Below are positions 11,731 to 23,756 of a stretch of 64,000 bases of DNA, in pieces; the first letter of the stretch is position 1; each line of letters starts with the position of its first letter. This DNA comes from Monilinia fructicola. Lineage: Eukaryota > Ascomycota > Leotiomycetes > Helotiales > Sclerotiniaceae. The DNA lies in assembly GCA_008692225.1 (NCBI GenBank), contig VICG01000010.1, forward strand, positions 1,736,001-1,800,000. Reading direction: 5' to 3'. The notes under the pieces are model-generated. The model was given only the letters and a program-made list of their open reading frames with translations. It was not told the origin of the DNA and made no database searches. Made by a program: the position numbers and the translations under genes.

Positions 11731-11819
11731 TATATTAGATATATTAGATATATTAGATATATTAGATATATTAGATATATTAGATATATTAGATATATTA
11801 GATATATTAGATATATTAT
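11731..11819. repeat. ATTAGATAT 9-base minisatellite (about 9 copies)
   Basis: Near-perfect tandem array beginning 13 bases after the poly(T) tract. Confidence 0.9.
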
Positions 11820-12071
11820 ACCAAGTAGGTAATGAAAGGTTGAATAAAGGCAAAGGCGTGAACTATATGAACTAATGAGGTTACCTATTACTTATTACTT
11901 ATTACTTACCTAGGTATTACCTATTATATATTACCTATTACCTACTAGATACTTACTACCTACTACCTCAGATACTACCTACTGTCTCCTTTCTACTCGG
12001 ATACGTACTAGATAGGTAATATTAGATCAAATGCATCTACTCCGTACAAAGATTGGTAGTTAGACATCAAT

Positions 12072-12112
12072 TGACCTACCTCCTACCTCCTACCTCCTAC
12101 CTCCTACCTCCA
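12072..12112. repeat. CCTACCT 7-base tandem repeat
   Basis: Five near-perfect units, about 430 bases upstream of the SNF4 start. Confidence 0.8.
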
Positions 12113-12543
12113 TACACACAATCTCACAATATACTGTATCTATATTCATCTAATTCCTAGGTCCACGGGTACTTCAATAACCTACCTCTACCTCAAAGTA
12201 ATTTACGGTAAATAAAGTAACACAGTCACGCAAATCTTCCCAAAAACTTCCAAATTTGGATGATCATACAGAGAAATTCCCCAGAACAGAAACACTCGCA
12301 CATGAAAATCTTGCCCCACCTTCGTGACTTTTGTTCTAGCTTCCAAAGTTCAACCTACCTACCATTTCCAAGCTTTGCGATTCATCAATATTTACTCATC
12401 TTTTCACAGTACAACAACCATACGACATCTTCTCTTGATCATACTTCAATCCACGTTTTGGTATTGAAGTTTAAACCAACCTCGACTTCTGCCCACCCCC
12501 CTAATATCGATGTGCTCCCCACGAATTATCCCAAGCATAATCC

Positions 12544-13922
12544 ATGTCTGATATCGCAGAAGAGATACGGCCAGCGGCGCCCAATCCCGCAGAAGCCTTC
12601 ACATCACAACCATCGGTTATCGCCAGGCATGATCACGAGTCGCGCATAGCTCAACCTTCAACATTCCTCCTTCCAAGAGGGAAGGTCGCCGAGATGCAGC
12701 AGGAAAAGCCGCAGGAGAGACCGCAGGAAAAGCCGATGACTGCGCTCGACAAGGACCAGCAGAAGGGTCTGGTAAGATAATTCCCGTTATCGCTTGTCCC
12801 ATGAAAATGGTCATATGAAGTCATTTATGAGATAATCGTGGGGGTTTGTGCTTCAAGTGCTACGCGGGGCTGACATACTCGATTCAACAGAAATGCATTC
12901 GAGATTTCCTCAAGCGCCGGACAAGCTATGATGTTCTACCTCTTTCCTTTCGACTCATCATTCTCAACACCGATTTACTTGTCAAGAAGAGCTTGACGAT
13001 CCTTCTACAAAATGGTATACAAGAATACGACCCTTCCACTCTATCCCTCATTTACTGATCCCGCATCTTACAGGTATCGTCTCGGCCCCGCTATGGGATT
13101 CACACACTTCAACCTTTGCTGGTCTCCTTACCACTTCAGACTATATAAATGTCATTCAATACTATTGGCAGAATCCAGAAGCTCTGAATCAAATAGATCA
13201 ATTCAAACTGAGTAGCTTAAGAGGTAGGGTCTAAGATACCAAATGGGTTGAGCACTAGGCTGAATGCATCGCAGATATTGAGAAGGCTATTGGGGTACTA
13301 CCTCTGGAGACTATATCGGTACATCCTGCACGACCTCTTTATGACGCTTGCCGCCAAATGTTGCAGACCCGGGCTCGGCGCATTCCACTGGTCGATGTCG
13401 ATGACGAAACTGGGAAAGAGATGGTGGTTAGCGTGATCACACAATACCGTATTCTGAAGTTCATTAGCGTTAATGTCGACGAAACGGAGTTTTTGAAGAA
13501 GAGCGTCTCGGAAATTGGGCTAGGAACCTACGGGGACCTACAAACTGCAAATATGGACACTCCGGTGATTGATGTTATACATATGATGGTCAAGCACAGC
13601 ATTTCAAGCGTTCCCATTGTCGACACAGATTCGCGCGTACTTAATCTCTTCGAAGCGGTTGATGTGATCACGATTATTAAGGGTGGTGTATACGACGGTC
13701 TGACTTTAACTGTGGGAGAAGCTTTGGCAAATAGGGCGGAAGACTTTGCCGGGATCTATACGTGCAGTGAAGACGACAGATTAGACTCCATCTTTGACAC
13801 TATTCGAAAAATCTAGAGTGCATCGATTGGTGGTAATAGATGAAGAACAGCATTTAAAGGGAGTGATCTCTTTATCCGACATTTTGCAATATGTACTCCT
13901 ACATGGGGAGGATGACGATTGA
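12544..13922 (+). CDS. SNF4: SNF1/AMPK gamma subunit Snf4 (one-base frameshift near the 3' end)
   Basis: Exons 12544..12771, 12891..13014, 13074..13223 and 13275..13922 have matching phases and give about 382 aa. Snf4 is the nucleotide-sensing regulatory subunit of the Snf1 kinase, controlling carbon-catabolite derepression in nucleus and cytosol. The protein carries four CBS motifs. Landmarks are the region [20 protein letters not shown] (CBS1), [40 protein letters not shown] (CBS2), [20 protein letters not shown] (CBS3) and [20 protein letters not shown] (CBS4). The frame is broken at the A5 run 13807-13811. With five As the protein ends at a TAG right after FDTIRKI. With four As the reading continues through CBS4 to the stop at 13920-13922. 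The first 76 residues are low-complexity. Since CBS4 is fully conserved after the break, a data error is likelier than decay. Confidence 0.93.
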
Positions 13923-14525
13923 GCCTATCCGACATTGGCCATGATACTACGAGGACGGACGGATAGGCGTTGCATAGCGATTTGGCGTACAGGCACAACC
14001 CTGATTTCACTGGTCATCAAAATGGCTACAATAGATGTGATCGGGCGATTTCTTCATATTCGTTAATACCATTTTGTGGACTGCGGACCAGGGATAACAT
14101 GGCAAGTTTTGGGAATGGCTTGTGAATAATATATGGATGATGGGAAGTAAAGGGATTTCAATTTAGGAATTTTACCCCTTTTATAATGCTCTCACGGACT
14201 GCTGTGTATTTCAATCATAGGGGGGACATGGGATGGTTCTACGTGGCTCTATTATTCTGAAAAGAACATTTTATTCCGATCCGACTCGGAGTGATTTCTT
14301 GTCATTGCACTGGCAATGACTTAGTTGTAAGTCGCGGTTTCTTCTTTTGTCACTGCAAGTTCAGATTGCACCTAGCCCTTTTCTTTTTATTCAAACGGCA
14401 GGAACAATCTCCTTTGAAAGTTAACCTGTCATTTCTCTTGATGCCTACCTTCAAAATACGTTCCAAAAATATCTACAAATGACAAGCAACCATTAAAGAT
14501 TGCTGGAAAGCATCCAGCAATCAAT
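13923..14525 (+). promoter_or_regulatory. Promoter/5' leader region of the RhoGAP gene, with two perfect hairpins
   Basis: About 600 bases between SNF4 and the RhoGAP gene. Inverted repeats are GTCATTGC/GCAATGAC (14301-14308 and 14313-14320, 4-base loop) and GATTGCTGGA/TCCAGCAATC (14498-14507 and 14513-14522, 5-base loop). The second ends three bases before the start codon. Confidence 0.5.
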
Positions 14526-17500
14526 ATGCGATCTAATAGCTATCGTCTTAGCTCAAGAGCATCGTCAGCTACACTATCCCTCAGGCGACAACAGCAGGAT
14601 ACCGCAGCAGCTCCATTTTCAGACGATGCGAGTATTGCTCAAAATTTACTACGTGGCCAAGTGATCCCTATCAGAGGATCATCCATCAAAGGGTTCCCAT
14701 CAAGTCCAAACATCGCTACAGGCCTATCTGTCGATGGCCCTTCGAATACCGACGAGCCTTCCAATATTGTCCAGCAACCTCGGGTTCGACGTGGTCTTTG
14801 TAGCAGTAACACATGGACTTCCTCGAGTGCAGGTGGTGAGTCTGAAAAGGATGACTCGAATGATCGTACACAATTTATAGAAGAGTTCAACCGACTGGCG
14901 GAGAAGGTCTGCAAAATATATGTATTGTGATATGACCAACAAAGTTAATGTTTCACAGCATGGTGTACGGAGATTCATTCCAAGTGAATACGAGGATACT
15001 CCTGTAGGTCAGCGACCGCGTGCCCTGCTACTTCAACGTGCTTACTTGTAGAATCAGTGTATCGAAGACGGGCCCGATAGACATGGTAACTGGTTGTCAC
15101 GAAAGATCTTTGGACGTACATCCTCATCCCAGACGCCCATCGTCAAGTCGAAGAAAACCGAGCGTCGAGATCTCAAGAGAATGCGGAGTATTAGCGACTC
15201 CCTACGATTGAGGGGCAGGCGAGACTCACTCAAAGATAGAGATTTGGTTGAACTTGTTCGTTTATGTGGATCAAGCCCATTATACCTTCCAGCCGAATAT
15301 GCTGCGAGTAGCTTAACTTTACCAACTTGCATTCGCGCCACAGCTCAGTACTTGATCCAACATGGTGCGTTACAGATTCCAATTGGGGGAATGGTTCACA
15401 TACTTATCGATCTACAGCTCCTGCCACCCGAGGCGTGTTTTCGTATACCGGGTTCTCAACACACAATTGGCCTTATTTATGAACATTATTGCTCCAAAGG
15501 AGACGAAGGACATATTGCAGGAACAGTAAGATGCCCAACTTTACCGGAACATATTGATTGCGATGTGCATGACGTTGCATCTGCGTTCAAAAGGTTCCTT
15601 TCTGGTATTCCTGGTGGCATTTTAGGGTCACTCCCCCTGTTCGATGCTCTCGTCTCCATCCAAACACATCTTAGGGGTGATCCGGAGTTGACACGAACTA
15701 AGCATACCAAGGTTCGAGCGAGACTTATTGCTTTGTCTATATCGACTTTAAGATCAACATACAGAAGGGAGCTTATCTGTGCAGTCTTAGGACTACTCTG
15801 TATGGTTGGTCGTGAAGCAGAGACAGCACGAAGGGAAGATGATCGGGGTAGACCTCTCCCTACTTCAGATCTCATGGGCTACAAACCGTTAGGGATTGTC
15901 TTTGGTCCCCTACTTGTCGGTGATCTATTGGAAAACTACAATATCCGCTTGGCCAACGGCCACGGTAGCCTAGTCCTCACTCCTTTGAGTCCACCAAAGA
16001 CTAAAAAGGAGAGGAAGAAATACAAAAGTGCAGAAGAGGGTGTCACTTTCAACAATACAGTTGACAAAATAAAGGTTGCCTGCGAAATTATGGAGATGCT
16101 TATCACACATTGGCGCGACATAGTCCGCCATATCAAGAACTTAGACTCTCTCACGGCGATTGATGGAAGCAGAAGCGTGGTTCTTCGGGGTAGAAAGACA
16201 CCTATTTTACGTCCTTCGATGTCAGAGTCCTTCTCCCTGCGAAAACCTCCCGATTGGGCATATAACAAACCCGGTAGGAATGTGGTCAGGGATCAATCCC
16301 CAACGCCACCACAGCGTAATATCTCACCTCGTTCATGCCCAATGCATGCCGAGACACTGGGTAAGCGCGAAGAGATAACAGAAGAACAAACGCTCGACGG
16401 TTACGAGGACTCTTCACAGCTAGATCCTTTGCTAGTCACAAAACAACGATCACGCCAACGACTATTATCGGGAGATGCTCTTAAGAATGCAAAGTCTATG
16501 GGAGCTCTTTCAGCGGCTTTGGTAAAAGAGCACCCTGATGAAAACGAGGATGAAGATAGTAAATTGAGTTACAAGAAAACTCCCCAAAGTGTCAAACCAT
16601 ATTCATCTACGAAGAACGGGAAAGAAAATGACCAGAAGAGTTCGGCGATTGAAAAGGATAGTGGATGTGACGCTAACGGTATCATTCGAAGCTGTGAAAG
16701 TCAATCAAGTGAATCTGAAGTTTTACCGCCTGTCACAGATTACAAAGACTTCGGATACGATAAGACCCCTAACACACAAGCAAGCCGTCCATCACAAGAT
16801 ACACACTCGAAATATGGACAGGTAGCAGGTCCACCTGCTCTTTCGCTTGATAACAATCAGGTATCAATGCAAGCATCTTCATCAAGCTACAGAAAGAATC
16901 GATCCAGCAGAGACAGCCATATCAGATTCGCTCCCGACACATCCCCAATTCAGAACAGGACAGAATTCCGAAGACGTCAAGGTTTAACAACTTCTGATCG
17001 ATCCAAGGGTAATAGTCCTACCGATCCACTTTCTCGGGTCTCGCATGAGGATGACCTTGCATCCTTAACTTTGTTAGGGCAGGCTTTAGATTCGCCTGTG
17101 GGATCAAGCAAACCGGTGAAATTTGAAGAGGGGTCTGAGAAGACAACAAAACATGATTCCGGTGTCGTTTTTTTCACGAGAGGAAAGAAGCTGAGAAACC
17201 CGTTACACCAAACTTTTCACGCCCTCAACCGCCTCGCCAATTTAATCCCAGTACACAAAATTCTAGAGTATACACTCCAAAGTCCACAACGGCACATGGG
17301 CACGATGGACAATCCAGCAGTCAAACCAAATTTCATGGAAAGACTGGTTCTGTTACACCTCTTCTTACGGCATCAGTAGAACCCAAATCCATGCAGGCGA
17401 AAAGTCACGGTCCTCATCAAACTGCTTCACCAGCTACCTTGTCAAAAGTAGCTTCGATAAGAGAAATGTTCCGAAAACGAAAATCCGAGAGCCGATCATC

Positions 17501-18783
17501 AAAATCAGCAGAAGATCACTACAAAAGTGAACTCTCTATGCCAGTCACAGAGTATCGCACAGAACCTCCTTCGAGAAAGGTTCCTTTCCCCGAACCCGCC
17601 ATCACACCTAAGAAGGTCAATGTCAAAGCCATAGCAGAAAGATTCGACACTGTGAAAGCAACACCTCCACCATCATCACCATCGCCATCAAAATCTGCCC
17701 TACCCGCGCCCATAACACCTGTCGATACCCGAAGAAGTGGTGGTGTTGTTTCGCCTTATACTATCAATCCACCTCCATCTCCCTCGAGATCAGTTGCATC
17801 CATCAAATCTGGAAAGTCTGTTCGGTCCTTTCACAATGCAGCCTTAGCTCAGCGCTTTCAAACAAATCCAAGAACAGTCATCACCTACCAAAATATCAGC
17901 ACCCAAGAGAGTCCTAAGAGACTTCGTGCCAGAGGCTCCGCCACCTCGGGCTGTAGCTGACGATTCTCATGAGGACTCTGTAACCTCATTAAAACTAGTG
18001 CTTTCTACTTCCAACTCACTTTCTGTTCCACTTCAGCCAGTGAGGCATCCACCGCCTATACCAAATCAACAAGCTGGAATGGATGGCGCATATAGTAGTA
18101 TTGGTAGCTCGGACACTCTTGCTCTTACATCATCAGAGTTTGAAGCTGCACATAATTTCTTACGTTCGCAGTCGCAACTTGCTCACGATGCAACACTTTC
18201 AATGAATACCTTGACTCGTGGTAACACAGTTTTACATGCTCAAATCCGCAGTCTTCAACAGCAAGTTTATGAAAAGACGGAACAAATACGACAACTACAA
18301 CGACGGGTGGAGATGAGGTCGAGCTCTGGTACTGACAATATTGGTTTGGCTGAGCAGTTGAGAGAAGCAAGGGAGGAAACGGAAACATGGAGAAGAAGGG
18401 CAGAAGGAGCTGAGAGGAAACTGGAATTGATGGAGATCATTAGTGCTAGAAATAATGCGAGAATTGAAGAACAGCGAGGATTAGGCTACCAGGATGAGGG
18501 GGTCCCAAGTGGCGATGATGGTTCCATGCGCGGACGGGGATATAGTGTTGATGGTGGTATGAGGACAATGATTGCAAAGAGAAGAATGTTTGGGATGACT
18601 AGCTCTGAAGAGAGTGCTGGGAGTAGCGGCACAGTTGTTAGGGAGAGAAGTAGAAGAGATGAGTACGGAAGTGGAAGTGGGAGTGAGATGGGTGGGCATG
18701 TCCTTGCGGATAGTGCTAAAAATAACGATTGGGCAAGTCAGACACTTTCTATCATGGATGGTCTCAAAAGTTGGGAGAACTGA
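14526..18783 (+). CDS. RhoGAP domain protein (two single-base frameshifts)
   Basis: Exons 14526..14906, 14959..15003 and 15052..18783 give about 1385 aa if two frame breaks are bridged. It is a GTPase-activating protein for a Rho-family GTPase, expected to act at sites of polarised growth. The RhoGAP domain spans roughly residues 210-490. The arginine finger is in EACFRIPGS (about Arg273), and YKPLGIVFGPLLVGDLL is the conserved late helix. A disordered Ser/Pro/Lys-rich middle follows. A coiled coil (VLHAQIRSLQQQVYEKTEQI through AERKLELMEI) lies near the C-terminus. Frame break 1 is the T7 run 17168-17174, where one T appears to be missing. Frame break 2 is near TTT 17856-17858, where one T appears extra. 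Between the breaks the frame is Ser/Pro-rich and stop-free. Which Rho it serves cannot be told from the sequence. Confidence 0.85.
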
Positions 18784-19057
18784 TGGGATTGATTTACTTT
18801 CTGGAGTGATCAATGGTGCATTTCATTCTGCAGGTAAGGTATTGGAGGAAAGATGGGGAAAAAATGGGGTGGTCGAGCAAAGCCAAGATTATTTTCTACT
18901 GGTATTCTATCCTTATGTTATTATATGAGAATAAGAGGTTTTAGGAGTTTGAGAGACAAATATTGTTTGAGACGAGAGTTTGAAATAGTAAATTATAGAT
19001 AGCCCTGGAGGTAACCAAACAGACCTTTAATATAAAGTACAGCAGTTTAGCGAATCT

Positions 19058-19122
19058 TCCTTTTCTTTTCTTTTCTTTTCTTTTCTTTTCTTTTCTTTTC
19101 TTTTCTTTTCTTTTCTTTTCTC
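19058..19122. repeat. TTTTC pentanucleotide repeat (about 12 units)
   Basis: Perfect array followed by degenerate TTTC units to about 19155. Confidence 0.9.
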
Positions 19123-19694
19123 TTTTTCTTTTCTTTCTTTTCATTTCTTTTCTATTCTATTTGAATATCTCCAGGGCTACCTTCAAAGTCACTCGTGAGT
19201 ATTATATTCACTTGTCCTTTGTTATTTGATATGCTTGGTACTTTGATTATATTGGCCTTCGTTCACTTTCAATTTGGACAACAAGCCAAGACACAAAAAA
19301 CAATCAACGATCAACCTGCAACCTGCAACGAACCGTGAAGTTTCTTCTACTTGCGCTTCCATTATCACACTCTTCTTCTACCATAATCTTGTTTATTTGG
19401 ATTCCTGGGATTTTATAAGCCTGCACGATCGTCACTACGAATATTATCAGCAACAAAAAGGTCGGGTGGTTAGTACTAGCTTCGAGATACCTAGGTGCTT
19501 GAAGATCGGATAGTTTGGCCTGCGTTGAATTGGAAGAGCACGATATCCAATACGCGCAAATCGATAAATTACTGGCAGAGTATCTTGCGCAGTTGAGTCG
19601 TTAAGATGCCGGGAAATGCTTTGCTCAGGAGGACCACTCCATACAGTCATCGCAGAAAAGTCGGAGAGGCTGGACAGCAAGGAAGTGTGGAGTT

Positions 19695-19728
19695 GATGGA
19701 GGAGGAGGAGGAGGAGGAGGAGCAGGAG
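19695..19728. repeat. GAG trinucleotide repeat
   Basis: About nine GAG units; it would encode poly-Glu if the surrounding frame is translated. Confidence 0.8.
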
Positions 19729-19771
19729 GGGCTTGGAGCTAAATCTGGGGGTGGGGTTGGGGGGGTGAAAG

Positions 19772-20442
19772 ATGTTAGGAGGGGTTGGATCGGTTGGCGT
19801 AGATGGAGAATTTGTATTTGGCTTTGGTATGTTCTTATTCTTTTTCTATTTTCGTCTTCTTCTACTGCGTCTCCCATCCCTCCCCTTCCTTCACCCGCGT
19901 GCACATTGCACCCAGACCCCAACGCAACATCCTCCTCCCTGCTCACGAGCTACCACACCCCCATCTAACCCAGACACCACAACGCAGTGCTCTCCAACGT
20001 CCTCTTCATCCCCCTCGCGTACCTCGTCGCCGTCGTCCTCATCCCTGTCCCGTGGCGGTGGATGGGCTTTATCGTCTGTCATCACGTTCTGCTGGCTTGT
20101 GGGTACGAGGTCGCGATGAATATGCGGGATGCGCGGGTTCGGGCGGTGGAGGACGCGGCCGAGGTTGCGAAGTGGGATTTTGTGGTGAGGGAGTTGGAGG
20201 TGGTGCTCGAGAGGAGTCGGAGGGAGAGGGTTGTTGGTGGTGGAGGGGGTGGAGCGGGTTTTGAGGCGGGGGAGTGTGGTGGATGGGGGTTGGAGGGGGG
20301 CCGGGGAGGGAGTGAGGAGGGAGAAAGGGGAAAGGCGAAAGGAGAGGGGAAGAATGTTGGTCGCAGGACCGTAGAGATTTCTGATGCTCGGGAAACGAGG
20401 ACTTTGCGGGAGGAGGCTAAGGCAAGACAACAAGCATGGTAG
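19772..20442 (+). CDS. Hypothetical small membrane protein (uncertain model)
   Basis: I do not recognise this gene. The best-supported part is 19988..20442. It encodes two adjacent hydrophobic segments (NVLFIPLAYLVAVVLIPVP and WMGFIVCHHVLLACGYEV), then a charged helix (RDARVRAVEDAAEVAKWDF, ELEVVLERSRRERVV), a Gly/Glu-rich stretch and a basic tail. A GTATGT donor at 19827 and a CGCAG acceptor at 19985-19987 would join it to an upstream exon. The only phase-compatible ATG frame begins at 19772, giving 169 aa. An alternative upstream exon from ATG 19606, with a poly-Glu run, is out of phase by one base. Given the indels elsewhere in this window it could still be the true start. The hydrophobic pair followed by a cytoplasmic helix suggests an integral membrane protein. 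The GC- and Gly-rich 3' half could also be a fortuitous open frame. Confidence 0.35.
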
Positions 20443-20928
20443 GGAGGGAATATGCGAGGCGTTGGCCGGGCGGATGCAGAAAGATGGGAAGCTCGGGGTC
20501 GGCATCCAATCGGGCTGCTTGTTCACGGATCCGAAAGTGTGCGCGGGGAAGGTGAATCGGATCGTGAGTATCCTAGCAGCAACAATACACACGCAATACA
20601 GTAGTAGTACATGCCATGCAAATCTCCCCCATCGATATCCCAAAATACATACATACCGTCCCCCTGTTACTCCATGTAGTCTTGCGCTCAAACCCATGTT
20701 TGTTCCGTCCTTCTTCTCTTTTTCTTCCCTCTCCTCTCCTCTCCTCTCCTCTCCTCTTCTCGCACTTGATCTTGGAGGAATCTACATTTAATATACATCC
20801 CATCCCACCCCACCCATTCTAGTACACTACACAACACGCCATCTCATGGGGACCCGATATTCAAAGATACATCATGCAAACTTCACGGTGGCAGTCGTAA
20901 TCACGATTGTAATGCCAGACTGGCATGA

Positions 20929-20959
<31 letters not shown>

Positions 20960-21560
20960 TGTATGTATGTATCTCGACGATAGAGGCTTGGTGTAGGTTC
21001 TGCTGGATTATTTGGTTTTTTAATATATATATGCGTGTAAGTCTGTATATATCGTTCGGTTGTTACGGCAGCTGGGAACTGGTTTTGGGCTTGGGGGTGG
21101 GAATTGAAGATGTAGGATGAGGAGGGTGTGGAGGGTGTGGTGTGTTGTGTTGCGTCGCTAGGCTTTTTTGTGTTCTGCTGTGTGATCGGCCTAGGCTTTG
21201 AGGTTTTGTTAGATGGGGAATTGGGGAATTGGGGAGTTGAGGAGAATAGAGAGGGATGGTTATTGCTGGTTGGTGTTTTTATGGCTTGGGGCCTTTTTGA
21301 GGGTTGGTGGATAAGCGGATCTGGGTGGGAGAGGAGGGGAGAAGGGGTGGATTGGGGAGGAGTGAGGTAGAAAGGTAGCCCGGCGATCCTTCTCCCCCGG
21401 AAGATGGCCGATATAATTTCACTACAGGTATTGTCTACCGAATCATACCTTCACATCCAGAAATCACATCCACCTATCTGTATCATCGGAAAGCGTCTTC
21501 GATATTGAAATCTAAGCTTTAGAACTATTGATTCACAATCCCATAGTCATAATAAGCGTT
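20443..21560. other. Spacer with microsatellites upstream of the POL12 3' end
   Basis: About 1.1 kb with a CTCTC run (20728-20758), a GTAT array (20930-20970) and G-rich stretches on the + strand (21075-21400). No convincing gene. Confidence 0.5.
20930..20970. repeat. GTAT tetranucleotide repeat (about 10 units)
   Basis: Perfect array. Confidence 0.9.
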
Positions 21561-23756
21561 TCATATCCGCACAATATCTACCCTAGCCCGCTCAAATAAT
21601 TTGTGACCAATCATAGTCCCTTGCGTCCTCTCTTTTTCTGTTAGGGATGCTGGGTATACTGTTAATCTTGCATATGTACCTGCTCCTCGTCTTTTCGATA
21701 GGTAACCGGGATTAATGACCAAAACACTTTCTACGACCTGTAGTTTTCGAATTTAGTAATTGTTTGTTGTGATGGATAGACTTTACCTGACGACTTGAGA
21801 CGAGAGTTTGTTGAGATGACATACCTTAGCGAAAGGAGGCAGGGAGCTGGGCGCGACCAACATATCGGGCCGCACATTAATCATCTCGCCCAATTTCAAA
21901 AAAACTCGTATCGAGCATTGCTCCCACAGGTACACCATCCTCTGTCCCAGTTTTGGGTAATTGAGTTCTTTGGACCGGTGGGAATAAGGGGAAAAAATGG
22001 CGTTGCTCAATCAAATACTTGGGTAATCGTGCGAGCAGACTAGGATCCTGCGGTTTTCCACCAACGATTTCCTCATGTCTCAATTCGTACAAGATGTCTT
22101 GGGAGGATATCCCCATGACAATTTCGTTGAGGGCAATGGTCATGGGATTGCCGATGACGCGAACAGCTTTTGGGAGGCCGAGGTCTTTTTTGGGAAAGGG
22201 TTCTTGGGGCCAGGATGCATGTTTGTCGATCGCGTCTTTGACTGAAGGGACAAGGAGGATGGTTATACGGGGGTTAGTGGCAGCGAGTTGAGTGAAGGCG
22301 GGGGTTATGAGGTATTTGAATATGGTGGACATAGTAGCAGAGTCTGGATCTGACAGAATTTCCTCGGGAAGATCAAAATCCCCACTTGCGATTAAGGGAT
22401 GGTCGATGTCGAGGAATGGCCCGGTAAGAACTAGTACGTCGGCGTAGGTATCCGCTGCTTGGCTACAAATGGCATGTAGAGGCTCGAAATCCAGATTGTC
22501 ATCGGCTGTGAAGGGTCCGCTTCCCAATGATGATGTTAAGGGGTGCAGGGTCAGAGTCTTCGTCCATTGCATCTGGGCTCCCTCGTAGTCTCCGAACGTG
22601 TTCATCAAGACCAGCGGGCGTCGACGCAGCAGCAACACCTAACAGGGGAGGCTCAAGAGCCTCGCTCACTGTAAAATCTTCCCCGGAAGCATTTATCCCT
22701 TTCAACGCAACTATCTGTCCGGGGAAAAATTGGAATCCACTCATTTTATCAATCTTAAGTGGTATTCGCAACCCCGCACCCATCCTTCGTGAGGTCTCAA
22801 GTACAATTGAGGATGGATTGAGCTTTCCTTCGGCAGAGTCACACGCAATCCTCCCAACAGCTATTATTTCATTCGTGCTTTGACTTGCTGCACTTCCAAA
22901 GTCCGAGTCCTCTAGCTTATGATGTGTTTGTATGAGAAGCATAAATTCGTCTATTCGGTCATCCAATATTTCCGAAGCTTCTGATGACTTCATGGCCATT
23001 GTTTTGTATGATAACTTCTTCATATCTGAATTGGCTGTAAGTTTGATCCTTGACTCAGAATAAGGAGCGATCGGAGGTTCTGGAACTTCGAGGTGATCGT
23101 TCAGAACTTCCACGGTCTGGCCAGCGTGTGGTCGATCATTAAATGAGGCTCTACATTCTGTCAGTGCTTGTCGATTTCAACATAAAGTAACAACATACAG
23201 AGCGTACGAAGAGCCAGTACTATCGTTAGCACTAATATCTTTCGGCTTGCTCGATGCTTTGAAGTCTGGGGGGCTACTGGCGGGCTCGGCTTTTACTCTT
23301 GATATTGAAGGGGTCTCAACTTTACGCTTCGGCCGTGAACCCATTCCACTTCGAGGAGTATTGGGTGTGATATCTAACCTAAGCTGCCATCAGAAAAGAT
23401 CAACATTACAACAAAGGACTTCCCTACATCCCGAAAACATCATTACTATTTCCAACATTTCGAGGTGTAGCTGCCACTCTTTTATTCGACGTATGCGCCT
23501 TAGTCTTCCGGTTTTCCTTCTCCAGTCCGTCTTGAACATTCTGCTTGAGAGCTCTAACCGTATCGATATCTAATTTCATATCATCTTGTCCCATCTGAAT
23601 GCTGTATGATTCCCATTTGTAGAAGAGTTCTTGCGGCGGTAACGAGTGCAGCCGCATAATAGAATGTAATTCTGCGAGTACATCTGCCTCAATGGGTCTG
23701 CCTGAGTCAGTCGCGGAGGAAAACAAATTATTGAGTTCATGGTCGACTTCAGCCAT
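21561..23756 (-). CDS. POL12: DNA polymerase alpha-primase B subunit (two single-base frameshifts)
   Basis: Exons 23756..23428, 23378..23199, 23150..21825 and 21737..21561 give about 669 aa once two extra bases are discounted. It is the regulatory B subunit of DNA polymerase alpha-primase, needed in the nucleus for lagging-strand priming and telomere maintenance. The N-terminal helical domain (LNNLFSSATDSGRP, LPPQELFYKWESYSIQM) is the segment seen in Pol alpha B subunits. A disordered linker, an OB-like region (GRIACDSAEGKLNPSSIVLE) and the inactive phosphoesterase domain (DTYADVLVLTGPFLDIDHPL, NPRITILLVPSVKDA) follow. The last exon ends in YARLTVYPASLTEKERTQG. Frame break 1 is the plus-strand CCC at 22523-22525 (one extra). 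Break 2 is the plus-strand A7 run at 21898-21904 (one extra). Both sides of each break are conserved. Divergent from the PDR16-like gene. Confidence 0.94.

Larger units (their letters stand above)
7983..12543. other. 4.5-kb gene-free, repeat-rich spacer between VAC8 and SNF4
   Basis: The promoters of the divergent genes VAC8 and SNF4 lie at the two ends. Between them there are only short chance ORFs, many of them through simple repeats. The stretch is AT-rich and carries microsatellites listed separately, several copies of the palindromic word TACCTAGGTA, and many GTACTGTAC/GTACAGTAC words. No coding signal, tRNA or transposon gene was recognised. Confidence 0.6.
18784..19771. other. Spacer after the RhoGAP gene
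   Basis: Contains the RhoGAP 3' UTR, a TTTTC array, a GAG-repeat stretch, and a short coding-like patch at about 19520-19602 that I could not join to a gene (see findings). Confidence 0.4.
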
